Assembly (NCBI GenBank): GCA_019419525.1
Contig: DXZU01000045.1
Location: 1-56,759 of the forward strand
Reading direction: 5' to 3'
Length of the DNA: 56,759 nt
DNA from: Collinsella sp.
Lineage (GTDB): Bacteria; Actinomycetota; Coriobacteriia; Coriobacteriales; Coriobacteriaceae
The notes under the pieces were generated by a model, which was given only the letters and a program-made list of their open reading frames with translations, did no database searches and was not told the origin of the DNA. Each line of letters opens with the position of its first letter. Positions within the stretch are counted from its first letter, which is position 1. Made by a program: the position numbers and the translations under genes. This document shows positions 16,773-24,885 of this stretch, in pieces.

Positions 16773-17783
16773 CTAGATCGAGGTGGAGTCGAGCCAGTTG
16801 AGCTTGCACTCGAGAATGCGCTGCTCGCCGGGTTCGCTGCTTCCGTCAAGTAGGGCGAGCAGCATCTCGGCTGCTTCGCGACCTTCTTGGTCGACGGGCT
16901 CGATGATGGTGGAGACGGTCGGTGTGGTGAGATTAGTCCAGTCTTCGCAGTTGAGTCCCAAAAGGCCGATTTGCTGCGGAAGCAGATGGGCCATTGGCTG
17001 GAGGGCCTTGTAGACACGGGGAAGTGCCCACTGATTTTGCACGAAGATAAGGGTTCGCTTGGCGGGATTGAACTTGAATTTAAAGTATTCAGTGAGCTCG
17101 TTGATTGACGGCTTGTTGTGATCGATGGGAATCGCTTTGTAGAGCTGCCCGTTCGCTGCCAGCGCCTCGGCATACCCCTGAAAACGCTCCATGCGGGTGC
17201 GCATTTCGGTCATGTTGGCGGCAATGGAAAAGAAATCTTCGTAGCCGGCGTCGAGGAGTGCCTGTGTGGCGTTGTACACGCCGTCGTAAAGGTTGGTTTT
17301 GATCCAGCTGGTACCTGGGCTATAGATGGCCGCATCGAAAAAGACGACCGGCTTGCCGGCGCGTCTAATGCGGTCATGCACGGCTTTGAAGTTTGCCGTG
17401 GGCTGGATGATAAAGCCATCGACGCCCAGCGAGAGCATCTTGTCGACGTACATGAGCTCGGTCTCGGGGTTAAAGTTGCTCGTGCAAACGACCGTCTGGT
17501 AGCCCGCGGGGAGCATGACCTGCTCCATGCCATTGAGAACGAGCCCCGCCCATTTGTTGGTGTTATCCAAAATGATGATGGCAATGACGTGGGTTTGCTT
17601 GCCGGTGAGCGTCTGCGCTTGGGCGTTGGGAACGTATCCGAGTTCCTTAATGACGCGCGCGATTTTGTTCTGCGTCTTCTCGCTAAGCTTTTCTCGTTTG
17701 TCGTTGAGGTAATACGAGACGCTTGCCGTCGAGGTTCCCGCCTCTCGAGCGACGTCTGCGATCGTAACGCGCTGTTTTGCCAC
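16773..17783 (-). CDS. LacI-family transcription regulator of the PTS sugar operon
   Basis: A 336-residue repressor. The N-terminal DNA-binding domain reads RVTIADVAREAGTSTASVSYYL, then the hinge (ELGYVPNAQAQTLTG) and a periplasmic-binding-like effector domain (HVIAIIILDNTNKW). The start is taken as GTG at 17783, which has AAGGAG five bases upstream. An in-frame ATG at 17819 lies further upstream without a comparable site. It is divergent from the PTS/aldolase/transketolase operon across a 415-base region, so it most likely controls that operon in response to the imported sugar or its phosphate. Confidence 0.9.
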   Translation of the reverse strand: MAKQRVTIADVAREAGTSTASVSYYLNDKREKLSEKTQNKIARVIKELGYVPNAQAQTLTGKQTHVIAIIILDNTNKWAGLVLNGMEQVMLPAGYQTVVCTSNFNPETELMYVDKMLSLGVDGFIIQPTANFKAVHDRIRRAGKPVVFFDAAIYSPGTSWIKTNLYDGVYNATQALLDAGYEDFFSIAANMTEMRTRMERFQGYAEALAANGQLYKAIPIDHNKPSINELTEYFKFKFNPAKRTLIFVQNQWALPRVYKALQPMAHLLPQQIGLLGLNCEDWTNLTTPTVSTIIEPVDQEGREAAEMLLALLDGSSEPGEQRILECKLNWLDSTSI

Positions 17784-18198
17784 AGCGACTCCTTCCGACA
17801 GATGAGCATTTTCCAACATGATGACTTTGAGTCTTGGTGAAGGATACGCTTCGGTGAGCGGCTTTTTCCTTTCATATGAGTATGCAACAAATGCGGCATA
17901 CGGGTGGGGTCGAAATTTGTGACCGGCATGCGCATCTGCCGTCTACCGAGAAAATCAAATACTTCTTGACTTTTGAAATCGAGGGCAAAATCGCAGGATT
18001 CATTTTTGGTTAAACGCATAACTAAATCGCATAACCAACGCTCTGACCTGCGCGTTTACCGAAATAAGCTGGCATTAAGAAAAACGAGCACCTATATTGT
18101 TCTTGTCGAAAAGACAGCAAGTCCAAACGGCAGGGGATGCTCCGGAGGCCTCCGCAAACGGTGTCTTGCGCACGCAACTCTATGAAAAGAGGGAAGCA
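17784..18198. promoter_or_regulatory. Regulatory region between LacI regulator and PTS operon
   Basis: 415 bases without a credible gene. An inverted pair TTGGTTA (18006-18012) and TAACCAA (18032-18038) flanks two direct copies of CGCATAACYAA, a good candidate operator. A TTGACT (17966-17971) could be a -35 box, though no clean -10 follows at 17 bases. The EIIBC gene begins at 18199 after AGAGGGAAGC. Confidence 0.45.
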
Positions 18199-19671
18199 AT
18201 GAAGATCGTAGGCGTTGCCGCCTGTACTGTGGGTATCGCCCACACGTATATGGCCCAGAAGGCGATTCAGGATGAATGCGCCGCCCGTGGCATCGAGTGC
18301 AAGGTCGAGGCTCAGGGTGGCCTGGGTATCGAGAATGAGCTCACGCAGGAAGACGTGGACTCCGCCGACCTGGTCCTGGAGTCCGTCGACGTGGGTGTCG
18401 AGAACGAGGACCGTTTTGAGCAGAAGATGGCCGAGGGCAAGTTCCTGAAGGTCGGCACCTCTGATGTAATCGCCGATCCGGTAAAGATCATCGACCAGGC
18501 CATTGAGATCATCAAGGCGACGGGTGGCGCCGTTGACGCGCCCAAGGCCGAGGCCAAGGCAGAGAAGAAGGCCGTCTCCGCTGCCCCGCAGGCCCCGACA
18601 CCGGCGTCCAAGCAGTCTATCTTTGCCGATCCTGGCAAGACGCTGCTCAATGCATTCAATACCGGCGTTTCCTATTTTATCCCCATCGTCGTTATCGGCG
18701 GCGTGTTTCTTGCCTTCTCGCTGGCATCCGGTACCGCCGGCGCCAACGGCATGGAGGTTACGAACCCGCTGATGGTGAGCCTTAACACCATCGGCATGGC
18801 CGGCATCTCCATGATGATCCCGGTGCTTGCGGCATACATCTCCTACTCGATGGCCGGCAAGCCCGCGCTCGCCCCCGGTTTTGTCCTGGGCTACCTGGTC
18901 AATAACGCAGTCGTTACCCCTAACGGCAACAGCGTTTCGACCGGCTTCTTGGGCGCCATGATCATGGCGGTCATCTGCGGCTACTTTGTCCGCTGGATGA
19001 AGACCTGGAAGGTCAACAACACCATCCAGACCATCATGCCCATCCTGATCATCCCGATTCTGACCTCGCTTGTCCTGGGCATGGCCTATATCTACATCCT
19101 GGCCACGCCGCTTGGCTTTGTGATGGACTGGCTCACCGGCGTGCTCGGCAGCCTGCAGGGCGGTTCCGCAGTTGTCCTGGGTCTGGTCATTGGCGTTATG
19201 ACCGCCTTCGATATGGGCGGCCCCATCAACAAGACCGCCTCGACCTTCACCATGGCCATCATGGCCTCCGGTATCTACGGTCCTAACGGTATGTTCCGCG
19301 TCGCCGTCGCCGTTCCCCCGATCGCCTGTGGCCTCGCTGCGCTCATCGCCAAGAACAAGTTCGATGACGCTGACCGCCAGATGGGCATCTCCGCGCTGTT
19401 CATGGGCTGCATCGGTATTACCGAGGGCGCTATCCCCTTCGCGGTCAAGGACCTCGGTCACACCCTGCCCGGCATTTGCATCGGCTCTGCCGTGGGTGCG
19501 GCACTTGCCGCCTTCCAGGGCATCGACTGCTACGTCCCGCACGGTGGCTTTATCGTCGCCCTTGCCACCAACAACGTCGCGCTGTTCTGCCTGGACATCG
19601 TGATTGGCGCCGTGGTCGCCGCTGCAATCCTGATTGCCATGAAGCCCACGCTCGATAAGCAGGCCAAGTAA
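18199..19671 (+). CDS. PTS fructose-family EIIBC component
   Basis: A 490-residue sugar permease and phosphotransferase. Residues 1-100 are the EIIB domain, with the phospho-accepting Cys9 in AACTVGIAHTYMA (the family's usual CPTGxAHT is altered to CTVGIAHT). An Ala/Lys/Pro linker (about 112-140) leads to the EIIC membrane domain with eight to ten spans, containing GGPINKTA and ITEGAIPFAV. EIIA is supplied by the last gene of the operon. No EI or HPr genes are in the window. The substrate is not fixed by sequence: this family carries fructose, mannose-related sugars, tagatose and sugar alcohols. Confidence 0.9.
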   Translation: MKIVGVAACTVGIAHTYMAQKAIQDECAARGIECKVEAQGGLGIENELTQEDVDSADLVLESVDVGVENEDRFEQKMAEGKFLKVGTSDVIADPVKIIDQAIEIIKATGGAVDAPKAEAKAEKKAVSAAPQAPTPASKQSIFADPGKTLLNAFNTGVSYFIPIVVIGGVFLAFSLASGTAGANGMEVTNPLMVSLNTIGMAGISMMIPVLAAYISYSMAGKPALAPGFVLGYLVNNAVVTPNGNSVSTGFLGAMIMAVICGYFVRWMKTWKVNNTIQTIMPILIIPILTSLVLGMAYIYILATPLGFVMDWLTGVLGSLQGGSAVVLGLVIGVMTAFDMGGPINKTASTFTMAIMASGIYGPNGMFRVAVAVPPIACGLAALIAKNKFDDADRQMGISALFMGCIGITEGAIPFAVKDLGHTLPGICIGSAVGAALAAFQGIDCYVPHGGFIVALATNNVALFCLDIVIGAVVAAAILIAMKPTLDKQAK

Positions 19672-19686
19672 ACCTTTAAGGACTCC

Positions 19687-19746
19687 GGTTGTGCGGAGGG
19701 ATGGATTTGACTCCGCACAACCGCCCCTACACAACAAAATCCATCC
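19687..19746 (+). ncRNA. Predicted H-type pseudoknot in the sugar operon
   Basis: Stem 1: GGTTGTGCGGAG (19687-19698) pairs with CTCCGCACAACC (19711-19722), 12 bp. Its loop contains GGATGGATTT (19699-19708), which is exactly complementary to AAATCCATCC (19737-19746) downstream, giving a 10-bp second stem. A small hairpin GGGCCCA/TGGGTCCC (19756-19762, 19767-19774) follows, then the ribosome site of the next gene. It could be an mRNA stabiliser, a translational switch or a ligand-binding element. No known riboswitch was recognised. Confidence 0.55.
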
Positions 19747-19815
19747 GTACTGATAGGGCCCACATCTGGGTCCCAGGGAACTTTTGTCAAAAATCCTCTG
19801 GAGAAGGAGAACAAA

Positions 19816-21090
19816 ATGTCCAACCTCACCATCCGTCAGGCCGTTCAGGGCATGCTCAAGCTGCAGGATAGCGGCGATCACGCAACCATGGTCGGCATTG
19901 GCCCCATGAGCCCCAACCTGATTCAGGCCGTGTTCGAGCTTGCCAAGGACGAGGATTTCCCGCCCATGTTTATCGCCAGCCGCAACCAGGTCGATATGGA
20001 CGAGATGGGCGCCGGCTACGTCAACGGTTGGGACCAGACGCGCTTTGCCGCCGACATCAAGAAGGTTGCCGACGAGGTGGGTTACACCGGTCCGTACTAC
20101 CTGTGCCGCGATCACGGCGGTCCGTGGCAGCGCGACGAGGAGCGTAACGCCCACCTGCCCGAGGACGAGGCCATGGAGCTCGCCCGCAAGTCCTTCGTCG
20201 CCGACATGGAGGCGGGCTTTGACCTGCTGATGGTCGACCCCACCAAGGACCCCTATCAGATCGGCAAGGTTATTCCGCTCGACGTGGTGCTTCGCCGCAC
20301 GATCGATCTTATCGACTACCTTGAGCAGTACCGTCGCGAGCATAACCTGCCCGAGGTCGCCTATGAGGTCGGTACCGAGGAGACCAATGGCGGCTTGACC
20401 TCTACCGATAAGTACGAGGAGTTCATTTCTCAGCTGCAGCCCGAGCTCGAGAAGCGCGGCTGCCCCATGCCCACCTTTATCGTCGGCCAGACCGGCACCC
20501 TTACCCGCTGGACGGAGCAGGTCGGTCACTACAACTTCAAGAACGCCCGCGAGCTTGCCGATATGGCCAAGCGCTATGGCGTGGGCCTGAAGGAGCACAA
20601 TGCCGACTATCTGGACGACGCGACGCTGCTCGAGCACATCCCGGCACACGTGACCGCCTCCAACGTCGCTCCGCAGTATGGCACCGAGGAGACCCGCGCC
20701 TACCTCAAGCTCTGCGCCACCGAGCAGATCCTGGTCGACAACGGTCTGTGCGATGACCCCTCCGACCTGTATCACACGCTGCTGGTCAAGGCTATCAAGA
20801 CCGAGCGCTGGCGCAAGTGGATGACTGGCGACGACGTCAACCTGCAGGTCGATGACATCCTTGCCGACGATGAGCTCAGCCTGAAGATCCTGGATGTCTC
20901 CGGCCACTATGCGTTCAACGATCCCGAGGTCAAGGAGCAGGTCGAGAAGCTCTATCGCAACCTCGCTGCCCAGGACATCGACGGCAAGCGCTTTGTGATC
21001 GAGCACATCAAGCGCCCGATCAAGCAGTACGTCGTCGGTCTTAACCTCAAGGGCGTCACGAGCCGCATCGAGAAGGCTCTCGAGGACTAA
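19816..21090 (+). CDS. GatZ/KbaZ-family protein (tagatose-bisphosphate aldolase non-catalytic-subunit-like)
   Basis: A 424-residue TIM-barrel protein resembling GatZ/KbaZ (Tagatose_6_P_K family). Recognisable segments are LCRDHGGPWQRDE near the N-terminal third, AYEVGTEETNGGL and GVGLKEHNADYLDD, all rich in the acidic and histidine residues expected for metal/sugar-phosphate binding. In enteric bacteria GatZ stabilises the catalytic GatY aldolase, but no GatY-type gene is present here. Some stand-alone family members act as C4 epimerases of ketohexose phosphates. Given the PTS, transaldolase and transketolase around it, a sugar-phosphate epimerase or aldolase role is more likely than a subunit role (inference). 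The start follows GGAGAAGGAG. Confidence 0.75.
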   Translation: MSNLTIRQAVQGMLKLQDSGDHATMVGIGPMSPNLIQAVFELAKDEDFPPMFIASRNQVDMDEMGAGYVNGWDQTRFAADIKKVADEVGYTGPYYLCRDHGGPWQRDEERNAHLPEDEAMELARKSFVADMEAGFDLLMVDPTKDPYQIGKVIPLDVVLRRTIDLIDYLEQYRREHNLPEVAYEVGTEETNGGLTSTDKYEEFISQLQPELEKRGCPMPTFIVGQTGTLTRWTEQVGHYNFKNARELADMAKRYGVGLKEHNADYLDDATLLEHIPAHVTASNVAPQYGTEETRAYLKLCATEQILVDNGLCDDPSDLYHTLLVKAIKTERWRKWMTGDDVNLQVDDILADDELSLKILDVSGHYAFNDPEVKEQVEKLYRNLAAQDIDGKRFVIEHIKRPIKQYVVGLNLKGVTSRIEKALED

Positions 21091-21110
21091 GTAGCTTTTC
21101 CTACACGACG

Positions 21111-21183
21111 CCGGGCCTGGGGCATGTCCCAGCCGCAGGCCCGGCACATAGGACAAAGGGACATCCCCTTTGTCCTATTTTTT
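21111..21183 (+). terminator. Double hairpin with T tract between GatZ-like and transaldolase genes
   Basis: First hairpin CCGGGCCTG/CAGGCCCGG (21111-21119, 21136-21144). Second hairpin ATAGGACAAAGGG/CCCTTTGTCCTAT (21148-21160, 21166-21178), followed by TTTTTT. The second looks like a full terminator inside the operon, so transaldolase-transketolase expression may be lower or depend on read-through. It also carries the AAGGGACA core of the window's repeats. Confidence 0.7.
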
Positions 21184-21215
21184 GAGTTTTGGATTCCTTC
21201 GAAGGAGTTTGCACC

Positions 21216-21899
21216 ATGAAGTTCTTTATCGATACTGCCAATCTGGACGAGATCGCCGAGGCCAAGAGCTGGGGCTGCCTGGCCGGTGTTACCACCAACC
21301 CGTCCCTGTACGCCAAGACCGGCGGCAAGCTTGCCGACTTTGAGCCGCATATGCTCAAGATTGCCGAGCTCTGCGAGGGCCTGCCCGTTTCCGCCGAGTC
21401 TACCGCTACCACTGCCGAGGGTATGATCGAGGAGGGCAAGCGCCTTGCCGCCCTCGCCCCCAACATCGTGGTCAAGCTTCCCGTGTGCGAGGCCGGCCTT
21501 GCCGCCTGCCGTGCACTGGCCGATGCTGGCGTGCGCGTCAACATGACGCTCGTCTTCTCGCCGACGCAGGCCCTTATGGCCGCCAATGCCGGTGCTCGCT
21601 ACATCAGCCCGTTTGTCGGTCGTTTCGATGACATCGCCGAGGACGGTATCTCGCAGCTCGACAACGTCGTGACCTGCATTAAGAACTACGACTGGACGGG
21701 CAAGAACGTCGACGACACCGTCGAGATCATCACCGCCTCGGTTCGTACGCCCAACCACGTGACCCAGGCCGCGCTACTCGGTGCCGATATTGCGACCGTG
21801 CCCATGGCCGCTCTCAAGAAGTGCCTGCATCATCCGCTGACCGACCAGGGCCTCGCCTCTTTTGAGGCTGACTGGCAGAAGGTCGTCGCTCAGGCTTAA
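21216..21899 (+). CDS. tal: Transaldolase (TalC/Fsa-size family)
   Basis: A 227-residue class I aldolase-fold enzyme that moves dihydroxyacetone units between sugar phosphates in the non-oxidative pentose phosphate pathway. The Schiff-base lysine is Lys87 in NIVVKLPV. Glu61 (SAES) and Phe133 (ISPFVGRFDD) occupy the positions that are Gln and Tyr in fructose-6-phosphate aldolase, so true transaldolase activity is favoured. GAAGGAG precedes the start. It is followed by a hairpin and then split transketolase genes. Confidence 0.9.
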   Translation: MKFFIDTANLDEIAEAKSWGCLAGVTTNPSLYAKTGGKLADFEPHMLKIAELCEGLPVSAESTATTAEGMIEEGKRLAALAPNIVVKLPVCEAGLAACRALADAGVRVNMTLVFSPTQALMAANAGARYISPFVGRFDDIAEDGISQLDNVVTCIKNYDWTGKNVDDTVEIITASVRTPNHVTQAALLGADIATVPMAALKKCLHHPLTDQGLASFEADWQKVVAQA

Positions 21900-21910
21900 C
21901 GAGTGGATTG

Positions 21911-21946
21911 CCCCGGCATCGCGTCATCCGGTGCCGGGGTTGTTCT
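21911..21946 (+). terminator. Intra-operon hairpin before transketolase
   Basis: CCCCGGCA (21911-21918) pairs with TGCCGGGG (21932-21939), followed by TTGTTCTC. It is 15-20 bases before the transketolase ribosome site and may partly terminate or protect the mRNA ends. Confidence 0.5.
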
Positions 21947-21962
21947 CAAGAGAGGAATTCGT

Positions 21963-22793
21963 ATGACCAACCAGGAGCTGGCGAAGGTCGCCAATGAGGT
22001 CAGGAAGGGTGTCGTGACTGCGGTTCACGCGGCCAAGTCGGGACACCCGGGTGGATCGCTCGGTGCTGCCGACATCATGACGTATCTGTACTTTGAGGAA
22101 ATGAATATCGATCCTGCCGACCCTCACAAGGCCGATCGCGATCGCTTTGTGCTCTCCAAGGGTCACGCGGCGCCGGGCCTGTATTCGGTGTTGGCAAATC
22201 GCGGCTATTTTCCCGTCGAAGAGCTCGAGACGCTCCGTCATATTGGCAGCCGACTGCAGGGCCATCCCAACATGAACGACGCCCCTGGCATCGATATGTC
22301 CACCGGATCGCTCGGTCAGGGCATCTCTGCTGCAGTTGGAATGGCGCTTGCCGCTAAGCACTGGGGCGACGGCTACCGTGTCTACACGTTGCTGGGCGAC
22401 GGTGAGTGCGAGGAAGGCCAGGTGTGGGAGGCGGCCATGTTCGCCGGCAACCATGCGCTCGACAATCTTGTTGCCGTCGTCGACCACAACGGCTTGCAGA
22501 TTGACGGCACGATCGATGAAGTCAACTCGGCCATGCCGCTCGCTGACAAGTTCCGCGCCTTTAAGTGGCATGTGATCGAGCTCGCCGACGGTAACGACAT
22601 GGCGCAGATTGCCGCCGCCTTTGCCGAGGCCCGCAAAGTGAGCGACTCGCCCGTGGCCATTATCGCCGAGACGGTGAAGGGCAAGGGCGTCTCCTTTATG
22701 GAAAACCAGGTGGGCTGGCACGGCAAGGCACCCAACGATGAACAGTTTGAGCAGGCCATGGCCGAGCTCGCAGCAGCAGGGGAGGAGCCCTAA
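21963..22793 (+). CDS. Transketolase, N-terminal subunit
   Basis: A 276-residue TPP-binding subunit of a split transketolase. Motifs are GHPGGSLGAADIMTYLYF near the N-terminus and the TPP/Mg motif GDGECEEGQVWEAAMFAGNHALDNLVAVVDHNG, with GHAAPGLYSVLA between. Start 21963 follows GAGAGGAATT. Its stop overlaps the ATG of the C-terminal subunit (TAATG), so the two halves are made in equal amounts. Transfers two-carbon units between ketose and aldose phosphates. Confidence 0.93.
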   Translation: MTNQELAKVANEVRKGVVTAVHAAKSGHPGGSLGAADIMTYLYFEEMNIDPADPHKADRDRFVLSKGHAAPGLYSVLANRGYFPVEELETLRHIGSRLQGHPNMNDAPGIDMSTGSLGQGISAAVGMALAAKHWGDGYRVYTLLGDGECEEGQVWEAAMFAGNHALDNLVAVVDHNGLQIDGTIDEVNSAMPLADKFRAFKWHVIELADGNDMAQIAAAFAEARKVSDSPVAIIAETVKGKGVSFMENQVGWHGKAPNDEQFEQAMAELAAAGEEP

Positions 22794-23731
22794 TGGCAGA
22801 CGTCAAGAAAGTCGCCACGCGCGTTAGCTATGGCGAGGCACTTGTCGAGCTGGGCAATGAGCGCGATGACTTTGTGGTTCTCGATGCCGACCTGGCCGTC
22901 GCCACGCAGACCGGTAAGTTTAAGGCTGCGCACCCTGAGCGCTTCTACGACGCCGGCATTGCCGAGAGCAACCTGATGGGTCTTGCCGCCGGCATCGCGA
23001 CCACGGGCCGCGTTGCTTTTGCGAGCACCTTTGCGATGTTTGCCGCCGGTCGCGCCTACGAGCAGGTCCGCAATTCCATCGGCTACCCGCACCTCAACGT
23101 CAAGATTGGCGCTACTCATGCCGGCATTTCGGTGGGCGAGGACGGCGCCACGCACCAGTGCTGCGAGGATATCGCACTCATGCGCACGATTCCGGGTATG
23201 ACGGTGGTCGTTCCCGCCGACGACGTCGAGGCTCGTGCCTGTGTGCGCGCCGCCTATGAGTTTGAGGGCCCGGTTTACATGCGCTTCGGCCGCCTGGCAA
23301 CACCGGTCATCAACGACTGCGAGGACTATGAGTTCAAGATTGGTCGCGGCGTGGTCGTGCGCGAGGGGTCCGATGTGACCATCATCGCTTGTGGCCTTAT
23401 GGTCGCCGAGGCGCTTGAGGCTGCCGAGGCGCTCGCTGCCGATGGTATCGATGCCGAGGTCATCAATATGCACACGATCAAGCCGCTTGATGAGCGCCTG
23501 GTGGTTGCCAGCGCCAAGAAGACCGGTCGCGTGGTCACTGCCGAGGAGCATTCGATTATCGGCGGTCTTGGCGAGGCCGTTGCCTCGGTGCTAGCGGAGC
23601 AGTATCCGGTGCCGATGCGTCGCGTCGGCGTGCGCGATGTGTATGGCGAGTCCGGCCCTGCGGTCGATTTGCTGCACAAGTACGGTTTGGACGCCGACGG
23701 CATCGAAGCTGCGGTCAGGTCTGTGTTGTAA
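22793..23731 (+). CDS. Transketolase, C-terminal subunit
   Basis: A 312-residue partner of the upstream subunit, covering the pyrimidine-binding and C-terminal transketolase domains. DAGIAESNLMGLAAGIA and STFAMFAAGRAYEQVRN carry the glutamate that activates TPP. THAGISVGEDGATHQCCED and VYMRFGR are family hallmarks. Coupled to the upstream gene by TAATG overlap and followed closely by the EIIA gene. Confidence 0.93.
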   Translation: MADVKKVATRVSYGEALVELGNERDDFVVLDADLAVATQTGKFKAAHPERFYDAGIAESNLMGLAAGIATTGRVAFASTFAMFAAGRAYEQVRNSIGYPHLNVKIGATHAGISVGEDGATHQCCEDIALMRTIPGMTVVVPADDVEARACVRAAYEFEGPVYMRFGRLATPVINDCEDYEFKIGRGVVVREGSDVTIIACGLMVAEALEAAEALAADGIDAEVINMHTIKPLDERLVVASAKKTGRVVTAEEHSIIGGLGEAVASVLAEQYPVPMRRVGVRDVYGESGPAVDLLHKYGLDADGIEAAVRSVL

Positions 23732-23742
23732 GGAAGGTTTCC

Positions 23743-24195
23743 ATGGGATTTGTATCTGCCAACCAAGTGACGATAGGGTATACCGCCGCCTCGCGCGAGG
23801 ATGCCCTGCATTATTTGTCCGATCAGGCCGTCGAGCTCGGCTTTGCTGACGACGCATCTGCCGTAGAGACTGCCTTCATGGCTCGCGAGAACGAGGCCGA
23901 GACTGGCCTTGTCGCCGGTTTTGCCGTTCCACATGCCAAAAGCGATGCTATCCACACGCCGGGCGTTGCCGTGCTTAAGCTGGTCGAGCCCGTTGAATGG
24001 CCGAGCTTCGATGGTGTGCCCGTCGATGTTGCGCTCGCGCTGTACGTGCCTGCCGGCGAGGCAGGAACCACGCACCTGCGCTTGCTCTCCAAGGCTGCCG
24101 TGATGCTGATGGACGCCGGCTTCCGTGACAAGGTGCGCGCGAGCACCGATCCCGTTGAGATTGCGGAGCTCATCAATAGCGGACTCGAAGACTAG
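23743..24195 (+). CDS. PTS fructose/mannitol-type EIIA component
   Basis: A 150-residue cytoplasmic phospho-carrier that passes phosphate from HPr to the EIIB domain encoded at the head of the operon. The phospho-accepting histidine is His64 in GFAVPHAKSDAI. AAGGAAGG lies just before the start. It is the last gene of the operon and 12 bases after the transketolase stop. That EIIBC and EIIA bracket the GatZ-like, transaldolase and transketolase genes argues that all act on one imported sugar. Confidence 0.9.
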   Translation: MGFVSANQVTIGYTAASREDALHYLSDQAVELGFADDASAVETAFMARENEAETGLVAGFAVPHAKSDAIHTPGVAVLKLVEPVEWPSFDGVPVDVALALYVPAGEAGTTHLRLLSKAAVMLMDAGFRDKVRASTDPVEIAELINSGLED

Positions 24196-24237
24196 AACGG
24201 TCATCCCGTTCAATCAATTGATCCTTCTCCAAGGAAA

Positions 24238-24270
24238 AGGGCCGCGACGCCATATAGGTGTCGCGGCCCT
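24238..24270 (+). terminator. PTS operon terminator
   Basis: AGGGCCGCGAC pairs with GTCGCGGCCCT (24238-24270), followed by GTTTGCGTTT. A small hairpin GAACGG/CCGTTC lies just upstream (about 24196-24212). Confidence 0.8.
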
Positions 24271-24284
24271 GTTTGCGTTTCCCC

Positions 24285-24328
24285 AGATAAAACCTGCCAA
24301 AATAAACCTATCCCTTTTTGGCAGGCTA
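24285..24328 (+). repeat. Dispersed repeat A, copy 1
   Basis: Begins AGATAAAACCTGCCAAAATA and ends TTTTTGGCAGG. The CCTGCCAAA/TTTGGCAGG ends form a stem around AACCTATCCC. Shared with copies at 24761, 27880 (inverted) and 30294. The flank before AGATAAAACC is also conserved (TTTNCCC). Confidence 0.8.
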
Positions 24329-24760
24329 ATCGTGAGTTATTTCACCGCAACTTAGGGCACGGTTAGGAAGTGTGCACCTTAAAGAGTGGAGCCCTTGATT
24401 AGAGAGGTCGCGCTCATCTCTCTAAATGTCTCTCTAAAGAGAAGGTTGGTTAGAGAGATAGCATTAGGCAATCTAACAGCGAATTCGATACATCTCTCTT
24501 AATGTCTCTCTAAAACAAGGCGCTTATCTCTCTAAAGTTAGAGAGATAAGCGCCTTGTTTTAGAGAGACGGAATGCCAAAATTCGTCCGTCAGCTACCAT
24601 CTGCCAAAAATGACGGATAAAGGGCTCATCGAAGTAATGGGTTCATCGACGAGGCGCAACCGCCGCTATCGGAAGAAGTAGATGCAGCCGAATTGCCCCT
24701 CTATCGTCTCTCGAAGTTTGATGGGTGCTAGAGGGGCGACTGCCTCGCGATATTTTCCCA
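24329..24760. repeat. Non-coding AGAGAGA repeat cluster with giant palindrome
   Basis: About 430 bases between repeat A copies 1 and 2. It holds at least nine copies of TTAGAGAGA or its complement TCTCTCTAA, on both strands. 24504-24535 and 24538-24569 are perfect 32-base inverted arms with only AG between them (66 bp in all). Another hairpin, CCCCTCTA/TAGAGGGG (24696-24703, 24729-24736), lies near the right end. No convincing gene is present. Confidence 0.7.
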
Positions 24761-24804
24761 AGATAAAACCTGCCAAAACAAACCTGTCCCTTATTGACAG
24801 GTCA
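24761..24804 (+). repeat. Dispersed repeat A, copy 2
   Basis: Starts AGATAAAACCTGCCAAAACA, then AACCTGTCCCTTATTGACAG. Same orientation as copy 1, 476 bases downstream, so the two directly flank the AGAGAGA cluster. The right arm has diverged (TTGACAGG). Confidence 0.75.
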
Positions 24805-24885
24805 GTTAACGTAGTCCAGGTTGAGCATATGTGCCCGGGGCCTGCGCAGCGCCGAGCAGTTACGCCGTTTGTAAAACGGCGTAAC

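Noticed and set aside
18022..21156. A 1044-codon reading frame on the minus strand
   Set aside because: It lies opposite the PTS EIIBC and GatZ-like genes, whose families are certain. Long opposite frames are expected in GC-rich genes with strong codon bias.
24391..24505. A short reading frame from TTG through the AGAGAGA cluster
   Set aside because: No ribosome site and no known product; the repeats and palindrome explain the sequence better.
24390..24570. Possible CRISPR array, from repeated AGAGAGA units
   Set aside because: The units are too short, lie on both strands, and lack regular spacing and unique spacers of equal length. No cas genes are present.
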